DNA of 64,000 bases, from contig JAYKKR010000057.1 of assembly GCA_036971615.1 (NCBI GenBank), positions 48,047-112,046 of the forward strand. The letters run 5' to 3'. Under the pieces are notes generated by a model. That model was not told where the DNA came from, ran no database searches, and saw only the letters and a list, made by a program, of their open reading frames with translations. This stretch comes from Amyloporia xantha (lineage: Eukaryota > Basidiomycota > Agaricomycetes > Polyporales > Adustoporiaceae). Of this stretch, positions 23,016-33,966 are shown in pieces. Numbering within the stretch: position 1 is the first letter of the stretch; each line of letters begins with the position of its first letter. The position numbers were made by a program, and so were the translations under genes.

Positions 23016-24355
23016 TCAAAGATGGAGCGAAGAAATAAGATCTTCGAAGGATGACGAAGAATAGAGAGAGAGAGAGATGGAAGATGAAGAACGAGGCTAA
23101 TATGGGTGGAAGAATTTAAGAATTTCATCAATATCATTGATAGTGATCAGTCACCGTAAAGACTCACAGGTGGGTAATATGCAGATATATTAGCATCGCA
23201 AGTCCCTCTCACCCGATCATCGTCAGAATAGTCTTCAAATCCATAGAGTGCAGCCGAAAAATCTTCTTCGTCGGAATGATAGGAGTGCTTTGATGCCGAT
23301 CCTAAGGAAAAAATAGAAACGACAGTGGCTTCGTGCAGAAGGCTTACATACCTTCACTACTCTGTGCACAAACACTCCCAGACCAGGACGCGAGGACGTT
23401 TACTTGATCGTCAGGCTGCAAAGTGTCATATCCATCTACCTCAGAGATGTGCCGACAAGATAGATGCATCTTGGCGCGAAATGCATCATCAGCACACTCC
23501 ACATGGCACCATGTACTATTCGTCGCGCGATGCGGACGGTTCAAACATGCTGAATTCAGAGCGCAAAGGGTAGACGTACAATCGTTTCCTAAGGTTATTC
23601 GTTTTAGTATACCCAAATCGCAACCTTCCCTTCATGATTTTGACTACAGGGTGTCAGTATGTTCACGTGATGACTTCAAAATGAAATGCGATTACCTGCA
23701 CAGACTGATGAACGTCAGATCCTTTCACCATGCAATATGATCGGTTTCGCGCTTACTTTGACACTTTGCTTCACGCCGTGCACATTCCACACGATACAAA
23801 CATGCTTTACTCTTATCCTTGGTCTCACGGGGGGCATTCTCTGACGACGCCAGGTTGCTCGCAGGAGCGCCCAAACATCCTTTTGACCACGCGCTTAGAA
23901 CCCGTTCTTGGTCGGACATGCGCAACTTGTCGAAACCGTCTATCTGTGCTGGTGTTTCGAACATGTCCTTCATGTTCGTTATGACTTGTGGTGTAGTGCA
24001 TGTCCAATGACGCCAGTGTCTGAAAATGCATGTCGTCAGACATGAAAAATAACGACGAAATCCTTTACATGGTATCGTGTCGACCTTTCAGAACGTGCAC
24101 GCCCAGCCTCAAAAGCCCGATTTGAATTAGTGAGCCTAGAGAATTGATTATCGGCAGGATCTTCGCATTCGTTAGGTCGACCTACCGTTGCATGGTTGTG
24201 GGCCTTGGGGAACAAAAAGATTTCATGTGAGATTGTAGACACCAGCTATCGGTCGCAGAAGGTGCATTTTCTTTGCACTTACCATGGCACTTTGCTCTGC
24301 CTGATGGGGAATACTGAAGCACATACAGACTTCTTTCTCTCGCCTGGGTGGACAT
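23016..24355 (-). CDS. double PARP-type zinc finger protein
   Basis: Two successive zf-PARP domains are assembled from short exons. Finger 1 runs from the start ATG at 24355 (MSTQARERSLYVLQYSPSGR, then AKCHGPQPC), through IQIGLLRLGVHV, to HWRHWTC and IDGFDKLRMSDQERVLSAW. All four expected zinc ligands (C, C, H, C) are visible. Finger 2 starts LYRVECARREAKCQ, then KGRLRFG, WCHVEC and VDGYDTLQPDDQVNVLASW. Its second cysteine falls in a stretch where splicing is unclear. An acidic exon (YHSDEEDFSAALYGFEDYSD) and a Ser-rich tail with a (GA)n-encoded run follow, stopping at 23016. This module recognises DNA breaks in PARP1 and DNA ligase III. No ADP-ribosyltransferase or ligase domain is present, so this would be a binding-only protein. 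Mushroom genomes do contain stand-alone zf-PARP proteins. Confidence 0.75.
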
Positions 24356-25415
24356 CTTAGGGGAAGATGGACTTCACTGTCCCTGTGCTGAGTACGGGTG
24401 ATCACAGTACTGTCTTTCTCCTTTACGAGATAGACGGCACCCTGTATGGAAACTCCCGAAGGAGCCCACGGGACCCCCGAGGAGCAGTGATGTGCTGTGG
24501 TGAGTCAGCGTTCCGCATCTAAGAGACTAATCACACAACTTTTCTGATCCAGAATTATCTATCGACTGACAACTAGATGATACCAGGCCTCACGCATTTG
24601 GCGCGCGATCAATCATATCTTGAGATGTTAGATTCTGCATTGACCTAGTCCTAAATACCTCATGCAGCATGTGATACGTGTTAGAATTCTGCGTTTCAGC
24701 GATCACGCTGAAGTAATTCAGTTTGGGTATCTGATAGGAATTTATTTGTAGTGAGTGGCAACTTCTCAGAATCATCGACCACGCGGTCATCAGCGATGCA
24801 TGAACGCACCCGTCGCACGGTGCCCGCCCTCCATGGCCTTATCATGGTTTCACGCACAAACCCGGTGACATGTCGTCATGTTCATATTGTGCCTTTTCTT
24901 GCTCACCCGAGTGAACTCTGTCGCGGCTCTATCGGAAGGGAAGCGAGGTAAGAAACGAGTCCCGAACCTCCCTACACACTTGTGTTGCGCGCTGACAGAG
25001 ACTGCATAGTCAACAACAGCGCATTCCCATTTTGTTACATGTATTAACTTCGGAAGATTTCTCCCACTGTACATTCAATCCGCCGGCCATCACTGAGAGC
25101 CAACCACAAGATGTACATGTTAAGTGATCTGGCGATGATGAGTGATTCATCAGATATTGTCCCCGGAACAAGTTTCAGGGACTGGAGTTCTCCACGCCCA
25201 TACTTCGGAGACAATCCAAGCAACGGCAGCAGATACCCGAAATCAACGAGAAGTAATTCCGGTTGTAGGGTGAAGGTGTGTCGCACTGCGCGTCTGTGCA
25301 TGTATCAGTCATCAAACTGTAACAGCTCCGAACAGACTACAATTGGACGTCGGCCATCGTGACCCGTTGTCTGTCGACCAAATATCACGCATTTATTAGC
25401 TGCCATCTACACATA
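24356..25415. other. divergent intergenic region
   Basis: This lies between the 5' ends of the zf-PARP gene (minus) and the PHD/chromodomain gene (plus), so it should contain both promoters. Short frames only. No specific site is recognised. Confidence 0.4.
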
Positions 25416-26629
25416 ATGTCGAACCCATCTCCTCCTATTCCTTCTCACTACCCCCGTTTCATTCTCATCGACGGATTCTCATTCAAAGTCAAAGGTCGAC
25501 GCTCTATCATTCCAGTGTCCCAGATGCGCGCCAAAAGGTCCGATGTTATGTTTCCTTCAAAGTAATATTAGGTGCTCAAACTTTGTGATAGGTTACCAGG
25601 GCAGAACGGTAAACGCAGGAAGAAGATTGTCAACAGTCGCCAGCAGGATCAGGTGAAAGCTTACCTCAGATGACTTAAACTTACCACTAAGTCTTCGTTT
25701 CCTCACAATTGCCAGGTCAATGTTGAAGGCGGCGACGACATAAGGAGTCCTGGCAATCGTCAAAACGACCTGCCTACAGGTGCCTCTCAGTCTGATGAAG
25801 GCGTACGAGAAGAACGGCGTTCGTGCCCATGGCCCTCTCCAATACTGGGAGACTCAGCTTATAAGCGGAAGGTCAATGATCAATGCTTGTGTTTTTATTT
25901 TCTCACAGCCTGATGTATCCGTCTAGTATGTCCAGTGCGATAAGTGTGTTTGCGTAATTTTGTTTCGGTCGTGTACATCAAGACTGAACCTTCATCAGCT
26001 GTTATGAGTGGTATCATCTCGGCTGCGTTGGCCTACAAGACACAGACCCCGTTTTAGATGATGATGAGGAATATAACTGCCCCCAGTGTCATGATTTAGA
26101 GTACGTTGTTCATTCCACTCCCACATGATTGATATCTCACTATGACTTCCATGTTTATTTTGCAGCGCCAGACTTCACCGTACGTGATTATACAGTAAGG
26201 TTATTCGACTCACGCATTCTCTCTATCAGGCAAAAGCAGTGTCGAGGCGTCCGTTCAGCAAGTGACATGTGCGCGGCCTGATTGCGTGCAACAAAGGGAT
26301 GCCGACGAGTGGTTTCTCGAGCGAATAATCGGCCGTCGACCGTTCGTACGTGACCGTGGCACTCCTTCGAGCGAGTTCTTATGGCTTGTGAAATGGGATC
26401 GGTTAGTGGTCACCTATATCCAATCCTCTCGGTCCACTCATAGTTGCAATTGCTGTTATGCTATAGTTTTCCCGTAGACGAATCAACCTGGACATGTTTT
26501 GCGGACTTGGGAGATTGTCCGGAGCAGATAGCACAGTTCCTGATAGCAGCGGAACTCGAAGGAAACGATCTGCGGGATTCCAGCAAGATGGTGCTCCTGA
26601 GGGAGGCTTCCCTATTTGATTGGGAGTGA
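25416..26629 (+). CDS. PHD-finger and chromodomain protein
   Basis: This is a probable histone-methylation reader in the nucleus. It starts MSNPSPPIPSHYPRFILIDG. Exon 1 ends at a GTAATA donor after 25560. A basic/acidic linker follows (GKRRKKIVNSRQQDQ, then GGDDIRSPGNRQND). An exon pair joins to QCDNCYEWYHLGC with a downstream CPQC, which is the second half of a PHD finger (Cys pair, His-x2-Cys, Cys pair). The first Cys pair is not evident. After two more small introns comes EWFLERIIGRRPF, then FLWLVKWDRFPVDESTW and a C-terminal helix (IAQFLIAAELEG). This is a chromodomain with its aromatic residues and the 'KW..P.DESTW' signature. No methyltransferase or helicase domain accompanies it. The last exon ends at TGA 26629. 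It faces away from the zf-PARP gene across a shared promoter region. Confidence 0.75.
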
Positions 26630-28966
26630 GTGGCCTATGGACAATGCTATTGCTCGGTTCACATTCCAGTAGTGTTTGCGCAATGTACATGTTACTGAAG
26701 GCGAGTCCGGCAAGTGCAGTCAATTTCAACTCGCTTCGTCGACGTGAATAAATGTCGTCTTCACCGCGATGTTTGTGTGTAACATGTTGGGGTGTTGCGT
26801 AAGGTGTTGCTCAATACCAAATGAGTCATGCGCACGGGGCTACGAAGCCGGTTAGGTGGGCGGTTGAATGGCCCTACGTGAGCCCGTATATATTCGTCTT
26901 TTTTTGCCCTAGCCTACAGTTACCCATTCGAGTCTACCGTGTTGCGGAACACATCTTAAAAAACGTGAGCTATAATTTGAACTTTCAATTCGAATTCTTT
27001 CACTTCTATAGAATCCACACAGGCACAAGGCCACGAAGCTGACCGCTGCAGCTGAGTGGCCCTACATGAGACTTTGAATGCTTGACCGTTGAGGCTATGA
27101 CTGCCCGTCCGAATCTGTAGCACTGAAATCGAACCATGAACTCCTTTTTCTAATTCTTTCATATTTTCTACCACCGAAAACTTGCATCTTACACAAGTCT
27201 AAAAAGGAAACTGACAGGCTTGAGGCTCATACGCACGAAACGCACATTCTGAGGTTCAATGAGCCAGATTCCTGTGTGACAGGCTATATCATAAAAAATG
27301 CAACTGAGACTTTCTGATCAGTCTTGAGGTCCACCACTCTCGAACGCGACTCAGAAACTTGAAGGTCGCTACCCAATCGGGTAAGAGTCGCAGGCCCTAT
27401 AGGAACATCGTGTCTTGAACTAGACTAAGAGGTTGCTACACACTCTGAAGATCGTACCCTACTTCCTTTCCTTTTTAGAACGAAATGAGTGGGTATAGTG
27501 CACGCCTTCTCGTGACCACACCACTTCTTCAATGAACACTCGATGTGCCTCCTTTTGCGACGATTATCTGCATAAGCTTCTCTTTCAACAGGTCTTGGTT
27601 CTCATCTGACGGCTTCGGTTTTGTGGTCATCCGGGTCCGGCCCGCGATTGGCACTGCTTGATGCGTCTCTGACGATACTATATGAATACATAGATACTAG
27701 TAGTACCTGCAGTTGGAAATTCATCCCTCGCGGCATGACGAGTTTAGTGAGTCGACTCTTAGCAATGTGTTTGTATTTACGTCTCGCTAATGAGCGTTAT
27801 AGATGACCGCTGGCACTTGATTTCGTTCACTCACTTCACGCACGGGACACTATCATAGTCGCAAGCTCGGACTCACTGACATCTCGGAGGATGTGTCGAA
27901 GAGGTATGTCCCTCGTACGGTCTGTTGCGCATAAACCGCAGCATGTCTTACAACTTATGAGCATTGAAAAGGCATTTGCGTGATTGCGTGACATCGTCCA
28001 TTTTTCTTAGATTCTTTCAGCGGAAATGCCGCTGCGGTGTAAATGCTACTCTGCTCAGCGTGAGGCGTTCTCACAGTCACAAGATCCACTAGAAAAGTGG
28101 ACAAATGTGTCGCAGATAGCATCATACACAGAGAAGAATCTTGCTGGCTGATCTCTGCGATGCGTGCTGCTGCACAATGATGGACGCGATGAGAAACATC
28201 AAATCATACTAGCGCTAGATACTACTGTCTCAATGCGCTTCTCTTTGGTACTATCATTCTGAAATTGCCATTGAATTGTCGATAATCTTCGGACGTCACA
28301 AACAAGATTTATATTTGTTGTGAAGGAACGAAGGTGATGCCTTAAATTTCCATTGATATTGATTACCACTAGTGCCCTTCTGTAACTTGCACCGCGGTTG
28401 TGACGTGGGACCTAGATGGGCTTAGTGAAGCAACGAGATTATGTATAGTGCTATTGTAAGTGGCAGCCTTACTCTCACTGACCCAGACTGATGATGCGGC
28501 GAACAATTCAACCAAACCTAAGCAGTACGCGATGCGACCGCTCTAGTACTTCACCTCTCCAAGGACCGTCTACCAAATATGTGAAATCAAGCCCCCGCTG
28601 CAGCTCGTATTGCAGCTATATGACATGGGTTTGCTGCAGAGTGCGTGGGTCATCTATGCATCAATATTATGACCCCCATAATTCCCACCCTTTGACTCCC
28701 CGGAAATGGTTTGGTGGACTGGTTCAAAGAGGCGACTGTGTCGAGATGCTGTAAGTGAGAAAAATATACTACCGCATACAGATCACCACCCAGATCTGTT
28801 TCCTTTAGGATCAACAGTTGCTGCATTGAGCTCATCCGTATCATGCTGGCCCATCACTTCTTGCAGGTGTACGATTTCAACTCTCACATACTCAGACCTG
28901 CGATAACTGAAGCGAGAAACATCTCTGTAGTATAGCATTGCCTACACTTTCGACCAGCTTGACGCC
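26630..28966. other. gene-poor, nothing recognised
   Basis: 2.3 kb with only short frames on both strands. The longest, 28491-28754 plus (88 codons), shows no motif. Part of the stretch before 29000 could hold 5' exons of the FYVE gene. Confidence 0.35.
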
Positions 28967-30310
28967 TCAATCCAGAATACTCACAAGGTTTCCGTCTCGG
29001 AGAGCGGATCTCCATCTCATTGATTCATTCTGTGAGAACTGTGGCGGGGTTTCGTTGTATTCGACTGGCCTCCGAGTCACGTAACTGATGAAATTCTTCC
29101 TTAGTAATAGACAGTGACGGTGAAGTAATTGTCTATACATAGTCCGCTGACGGTGGTATTTGCCCACGGCAACTTGCGCGAACCCCGAGAACAAGGATCA
29201 AGCCGTATTTGTCAAGTGTGTGTCTACATCAACTATTTCTCAGATGTGGAGGATGTGGGCACACCGTATCTCCACGCAAGGGCTATAACTTGAATGGTCA
29301 ACATATCGTGAGCGGTCGCAGGATTTTCTACTCCTCTCCATGGAAGGTGAGTCTTCCAGCGGATCTGAGGAAAATAGTCGTGATTAATGGGACATCAGTC
29401 TAATGTGGGCGCTATGTATTGCGATACGTTCCTTTGCCGAAGAAAATTCACTATAAGAGAGCGCAAACATGTGAATCGCTGATGCTATATATGCTCTGGA
29501 TGTGATAGAGGTGACAGTGTTTTGTTCTCGTCTTGATTTAGCATTGTCGGAAATGCGGCGGCATCTTCTGCGGACGCTGTACGAGCCGTATTAAGGCGCT
29601 TCTTGACGCTAGGAATCTCGACTTCATCCATCCTCCGCGAGGCATTTCTCTATCATTTTATGATTCACCGACATCTCCAGTTGTACACTCGAGAGTATGC
29701 GATCAGTGTTGGCGACAAATCTATGGTGTCAGAGTTGATCAATCCCCTGCAAACCCCGCCGGTGAAGAAAAGCGAGCAGGAAACAATACTCGAGAAACCG
29801 TGTTTTGCTTCGATAATACCATTTCCCGATGGTCGCCTGCTGCCCAGCGCGATGACGCCATCCTTTACCGTCACAAGAGAGACGGTGCGAGCACAGATTT
29901 GGTCTCTCACCTGAACGCACCGCATGAACGCTCTGCTTCATCAGGAAACGCGCTCAATGAATACGTTCAACTCATCGATAACCACATGGATATGGGTGGA
30001 TCGAAAGACTATCCGCTGAGATATCCCAGCATGATCTGCGAGGGGTTCGGTGGTGGTCGCTGGCAAGAAGACGTCAAGCATGTTCAGTATGTGTTCGCCC
30101 ACATACAAGGCTGAGTGCGAATTGGCATTGAGGCAGATAGAAGAGGAAGAGAGGGAAGAACGTGGTGTAAAAGACGTTAAAGTAGATGGAGGTATGTATA
30201 ATTCCCTTAGATAACTCTGCATGTATCATACTGATATATTTATCTCGACAGATATTCAGGTTCGTATGGCGTACGAGCCGGTACGCTCATTAGAAGGACC
30301 TTTTTGTTAG
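28967..30310 (+). CDS. FYVE zinc finger protein (5' end uncertain)
   Basis: FYVE fingers bind phosphatidylinositol 3-phosphate and place proteins on endosomes. A Cys pair (CGGCGHTV) lies in the exon at 29244-29346, which ends at a GTGAGT donor. After a 195-nt intron, the exon from 29542 reads HCRKCGGIFCGRCTSRIKAL and later SRVCDQCW. These are the HCR-x-CG, C-x2-C and RVC-x2-C elements of a FYVE domain with eight potential zinc ligands. The frame continues through a polar region to about 30050. Probable further exons encode ECELALRQIEEEEREERG and a last exon with stop at 30308-30310 (AYEPVRSLEGPFC). An upstream exon near 29000-29070 (FCENCGGVSLYSTGL) may belong too. I could not locate the start codon. 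No kinase or Rab-binding domain is visible. Confidence 0.65.
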
Positions 30311-31779
30311 TCCACTTTCTGAGATTTTCTGTTTCATTGACGTCAGACTCCAGGATCAGGCTGATCTCTGATATGTCCCTCATGTCGAATAGTTATAGGT
30401 AACTATAAGTTTATGAATCAATCACCGTCCTCCTAGGTGACTACACTTTGTTCAAGATTATTCGGTCTTACGCAGAAAATCTAGCCCATAACTAAAAACG
30501 TACGTTACAAACTCATTTTTATGCCGTGTCTCCAAAGATAAGTCATGGAGAACAGTCTACCGTCATTGACGATGGCATGTTCCTTGGAAAGCGAGATTAC
30601 AGTGATGCAGATTGCGTGCTCTTTCACCAAGCTTGAATCTGACTTAACCGATTTCATCGCCTGCTCAACAAACCCTTTTTGAGCCACATTATCATCATGA
30701 TAGTTGAGGTATCAACGCCGTGAGCGCTGACTTTTCCCCACGTAATCGCATCTTGATATCGGAAATAGCATATATGTAAGTATGTCCAAGGAAAATCAGT
30801 CGAAATTTGCTGACCAATTTGAAGTGGAAGCAACTTGGAGATCGGTTTCTAGTCAGAAATTAGTCTTGCCGATGAGGTCTCGACAATTCGAGCCAGTCAA
30901 TTTCCAACCAGAAGCTTCGAATCAAAATGCGAGTCTTTGTTACTCGCCATGCTACAGATATATTGGGCTACTTTTATGGACTCTTGCCTTGACGGTTAGT
31001 ACGGATAAAAAATTCTTAGGGAGGACAAGTCACAATCTCTGTAGAGGTCTCAATACCGACAGCACATAGCTGTATAATAGAAGTAAGATTGGCTGCCAGA
31101 CTCCGAAAAACACTGGCTTTTGACCTACCCAAATCGTACTGCTATGCGTATATTGTTTGCATCTTCTGCGAATGTCCTCTAAACACGCAACAAAAAGTCG
31201 AAATCAGCGCATCGCACGTTTTATACAGAGTAAATGGAACACACTGACTACCAATAACCATTGGGAACATGACCTCTCTTAGTGATGAATTCTGTTATGA
31301 ATAATATCAGTTGGCTTCCGTTGATTACTGTTACAGAGCACAGTTTGAACCTCAACAAGTTGCTATCTCATTGATATGCGGATATTACAAGAAAGACGGT
31401 CCGGGCTTCTATCCGCGGTCAAACCATCCTCAAGTCCGCTCCAGACAGGATTTTCTGCAAGAGATAGACTGCATATAAACAGGAAGATAAGACGCACCGT
31501 TGTACTGGAGGAAGTGATATATCGTCTGCAGGACGGGCGTATCATGCTTCGGAAATGACAGAATATTGAGGGTAGCCTAGTCCTACTAATAAGGTGCGTA
31601 GGCATTGTTTGAAAAGAATCCATTTCTCCTGAGTATGTCAGAGGGATGATGTTTTCGACCTTCGTTGGTTGATGGATGAGGCCATCCGGACGTCGCTTCT
31701 GTCAATCCTTTGGCAATTACTTGCAAGGTATAGCATCTCAGAAAACAGAATAGTATATGAGGAGCAGAATAGATGTCGT
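30311..31779. other. no supported gene
   Basis: Short frames only (the longest is 95 codons, 30782-31069 plus), with no motif. Confidence 0.4.
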
Positions 31780-32224
31780 CAGTATGGCCTCGTACTAGAT
31801 TGAAGGCAGACAAACGTTGTCATACATATAGAACTAGGGAGACCAGCGGCGGGAAAGTCCGGACCACCAGGCGTGACGATGCCACGTGTACCCGACACGG
31901 CTGGGTTCGCTGTGCCGTGAGGGAGGCGGCCTGCCCCGTTTAGCCTTGTATAGAAGGGCTTTAGACCCATCTAACCATCTAACCTTACGCATACTGGAAG
32001 GTAGCGATGCGCAGCACCCGAAATCCATTATATCGAGCGCAGACGGCTATAGGGTAATCAAAACGCAAATAAAAGAAAAAAATGTAATGTGAAAAAGCAA
32101 GATATGATTTAAAAGGCGTGTATGTTTTGTGAGTCAAGAGATGGGGATGCGAAAGAGGGAGCTGGCAGTTGTTACAGTAAGAGAGGTGGACACAGAGAGG
32201 TGAAAAGAAACGGAGTGGAGGCCA
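31780..32224 (-). mobile_element. 3' part of the recombinase element
   Basis: This GC-rich stretch lies directly downstream of the decayed recombinase gene. Two minus frames are open over 31779-32028 (GRPPPSRHSEPSR in one). It includes a tandem taaccatctaacc/ggttagatggttagatgg motif at about 31970-31985. It probably belongs to the same element, but no end repeat is visible. Confidence 0.3.
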
Positions 32225-33000
32225 AATCGAGACTATACGGCAGGTGTCATTGCAGCACAAGTCGTGGCGTCGTCGCGCATGAATAGCAGCGTGGCGAGTA
32301 AGACGGGATATACTCGCGAATGTATGCACGAAAGCCCTCGGACGATCAACGGCTTGCAGTTTGAATGAGATCCGGTTCGCACCGGCCTCAGCTAGTGCCG
32401 TCGCTCCACCCGAGCGCAGACTATGGTCGGCAAAGTCGTCGGGAAACAGTGCCTTCAAACGTCGAATAAACTGTGAGCAGGTCGGGATGGAGCCGTCAGC
32501 GCGCGTAGCCACAGCTCGGGCGTGAAGGGGAAGCGTTCGCCACAGGAACGAAGGTAGCGCGCAAACGCCGTTTGGGTCGTCCGTCCGGCCTGAGTTATGT
32601 CGTCAAGATGATGAGGTGACTTGTATGACATACATATATAGGTCTGTATTCTTGCATACTCACATAAAAAAGCCGCGAGTACGCTGTCAAGCCCTTTCGA
32701 ACCTTCAGGTGCACGGGCAAGTATTGTCCGGCAGTACACGTTGGCTGGCGACCCGAACGGATTCGCTGTCCTGACGTACTTTCTGCTGGTAGAGCAGCCA
32801 GCTCGGCCTATAGCGAGTAGGCGTTCAGTGGCTGGATGAACTTTGAAATCATATGTTGAGCGGACGCGCTTTTGTCGAGAACAAGAAATAAACAACGGTA
32901 GTGATTGATACAAATTATTTCGACGAGTACACTGAGTTTTAGCTAACATTTGGCAGCTTAGACATGAGATAGATGCGAATTCGAGCGGCGACGCCCTCAA
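32225..33000 (-). pseudogene. decayed tyrosine recombinase
   Basis: This is a mobile-element recombinase of the type widespread in mushroom genomes. The order on the minus strand is an N-terminal region (VHPATERLLAIGRAGC, TANPFGSPANVYCRT), then TTQTAFARYLRSCGERFPF, TPELWLRA, and a shift of frame at about 32460-32510 into DGSIPTCSQFIRRL. The core follows: FPDDFADHSLRSGGATALAE, carrying the H-S-x-R of the catalytic box. After GANR a second frame change is needed. The continuing frame reads LIQTASR, an in-frame TGA where a tryptophan codon is expected, and SSEGFRAYIREY, with the nucleophile-region tyrosine. Two frame changes and a nonsense codon make it a pseudogene. The related intact family is known from memory, not from a search. 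Confidence 0.75.
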
Positions 33001-33069
33001 AAGCGCTCATTTCGAATGCTGATCCTGGCTGCCATCTTGACTGTTTGTTGACGGTAACCCCTCTAAACT

Positions 33070-33966
33070 ATGTTTGATCACTCTACTTCTATCATCAGTT
33101 CAGGATCAGTAACTCATCTTCATCGGTCGGGGTGCGCGGGACCCGAAACAACTGGCATGCACGATGCTCTTCATCACTATGGGTATACCGAAAATGTCGA
33201 CACCAATATTCACCCATTTATTGACTGTTCTTCGGCCATCCATATGCAGTCGGCGGAGCCAGGAACTCAGAGTAGGCAGTCAAGGACACCAAATTCGCAT
33301 AAATCTACTCCTGAGACACTGCTACTCACAGCTGCCGTCACAGCCAATTGCATCTCATCACAACCACATATGGCTGCAGCACCAAGTACTCCGTACAGAA
33401 GGCGTCGGCCATGGAAACTCAGATTTGAAGAAATGTTGTTTACTACCCATGAACTGTGATTGATTTTGTTCTGGTCAACTTGCAATGTTGCACTAATTGC
33501 TACACTATATTCAGAAAATATCTCAGTCCTCGTACACGCCGGACCATTTATATAGCTTCCCTTGAAGCATATGTGGACAAAATACATGCCCTGCTTGCTG
33601 AAACCAATGAATTTCCCATTAACTATGAGACACTGTCTCGGTTTAATGGACTGCATAACCAGACTGCAAAGGTCTGTATTGAGTAGTGGTTTGGAAAGAA
33701 TGGCAGCACAAGAGTGGACAGGCTGACCTTGTATGCATTGTGCAGAGCATGATCTCTGTATTGTCTTATAGTCGCACAGCATTGAAGGGACAGCGACGAA
33801 CTATTAAGCGTTCAGTAAGTGTCCTTTTACTAGTAACAATGTTTCTTGCTTAATTTCACCTGGTTATTCTACAAAGTACGAAGCTTTGCAGCAGAGATTA
33901 GATGATTATCAATTACATGCAAGCCATACTTGGATAGCGGCGAAGTATAGCGAGACGAACCATTGA
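33070..33966 (+). CDS. 233-residue protein with helical C-terminus
   Basis: Four exons join with matching phases: 33070-33455, 33515-33671, 33746-33814 and 33877-33966. The three introns are about 59, 74 and 62 nt. The N-terminal 115 residues are Ser/Thr/His-rich and probably disordered, ending in a basic PYRRRRPWKLRFEE. The C-terminal 115 residues are helical: RRTIYIASLEAYVDKIHALL, then NYETLSRFNGLHNQTAK, ALKGQRRTIKRS and YEALQQRLDDYQLHASHTW. That pattern suggests a coiled-coil or leucine-zipper-like segment. I recall similar 'SLEAYID.LHAQL' proteins as repeated families in mushroom genomes, function unknown. The gene is intact, unlike the recombinase relic just upstream. Confidence 0.65.

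Noticed and set aside
23056..23075. (GA)n microsatellite
   Set aside because: It is short and falls in the Ser/Leu-rich last exon of the zf-PARP gene, so it is part of that coding sequence.
31965..31990. Telomere-like taaccatctaacc / ggttagatgg
   Set aside because: Only two units and not the TTAGGG sequence usual for basidiomycete telomeres. It lies inside the recombinase element.
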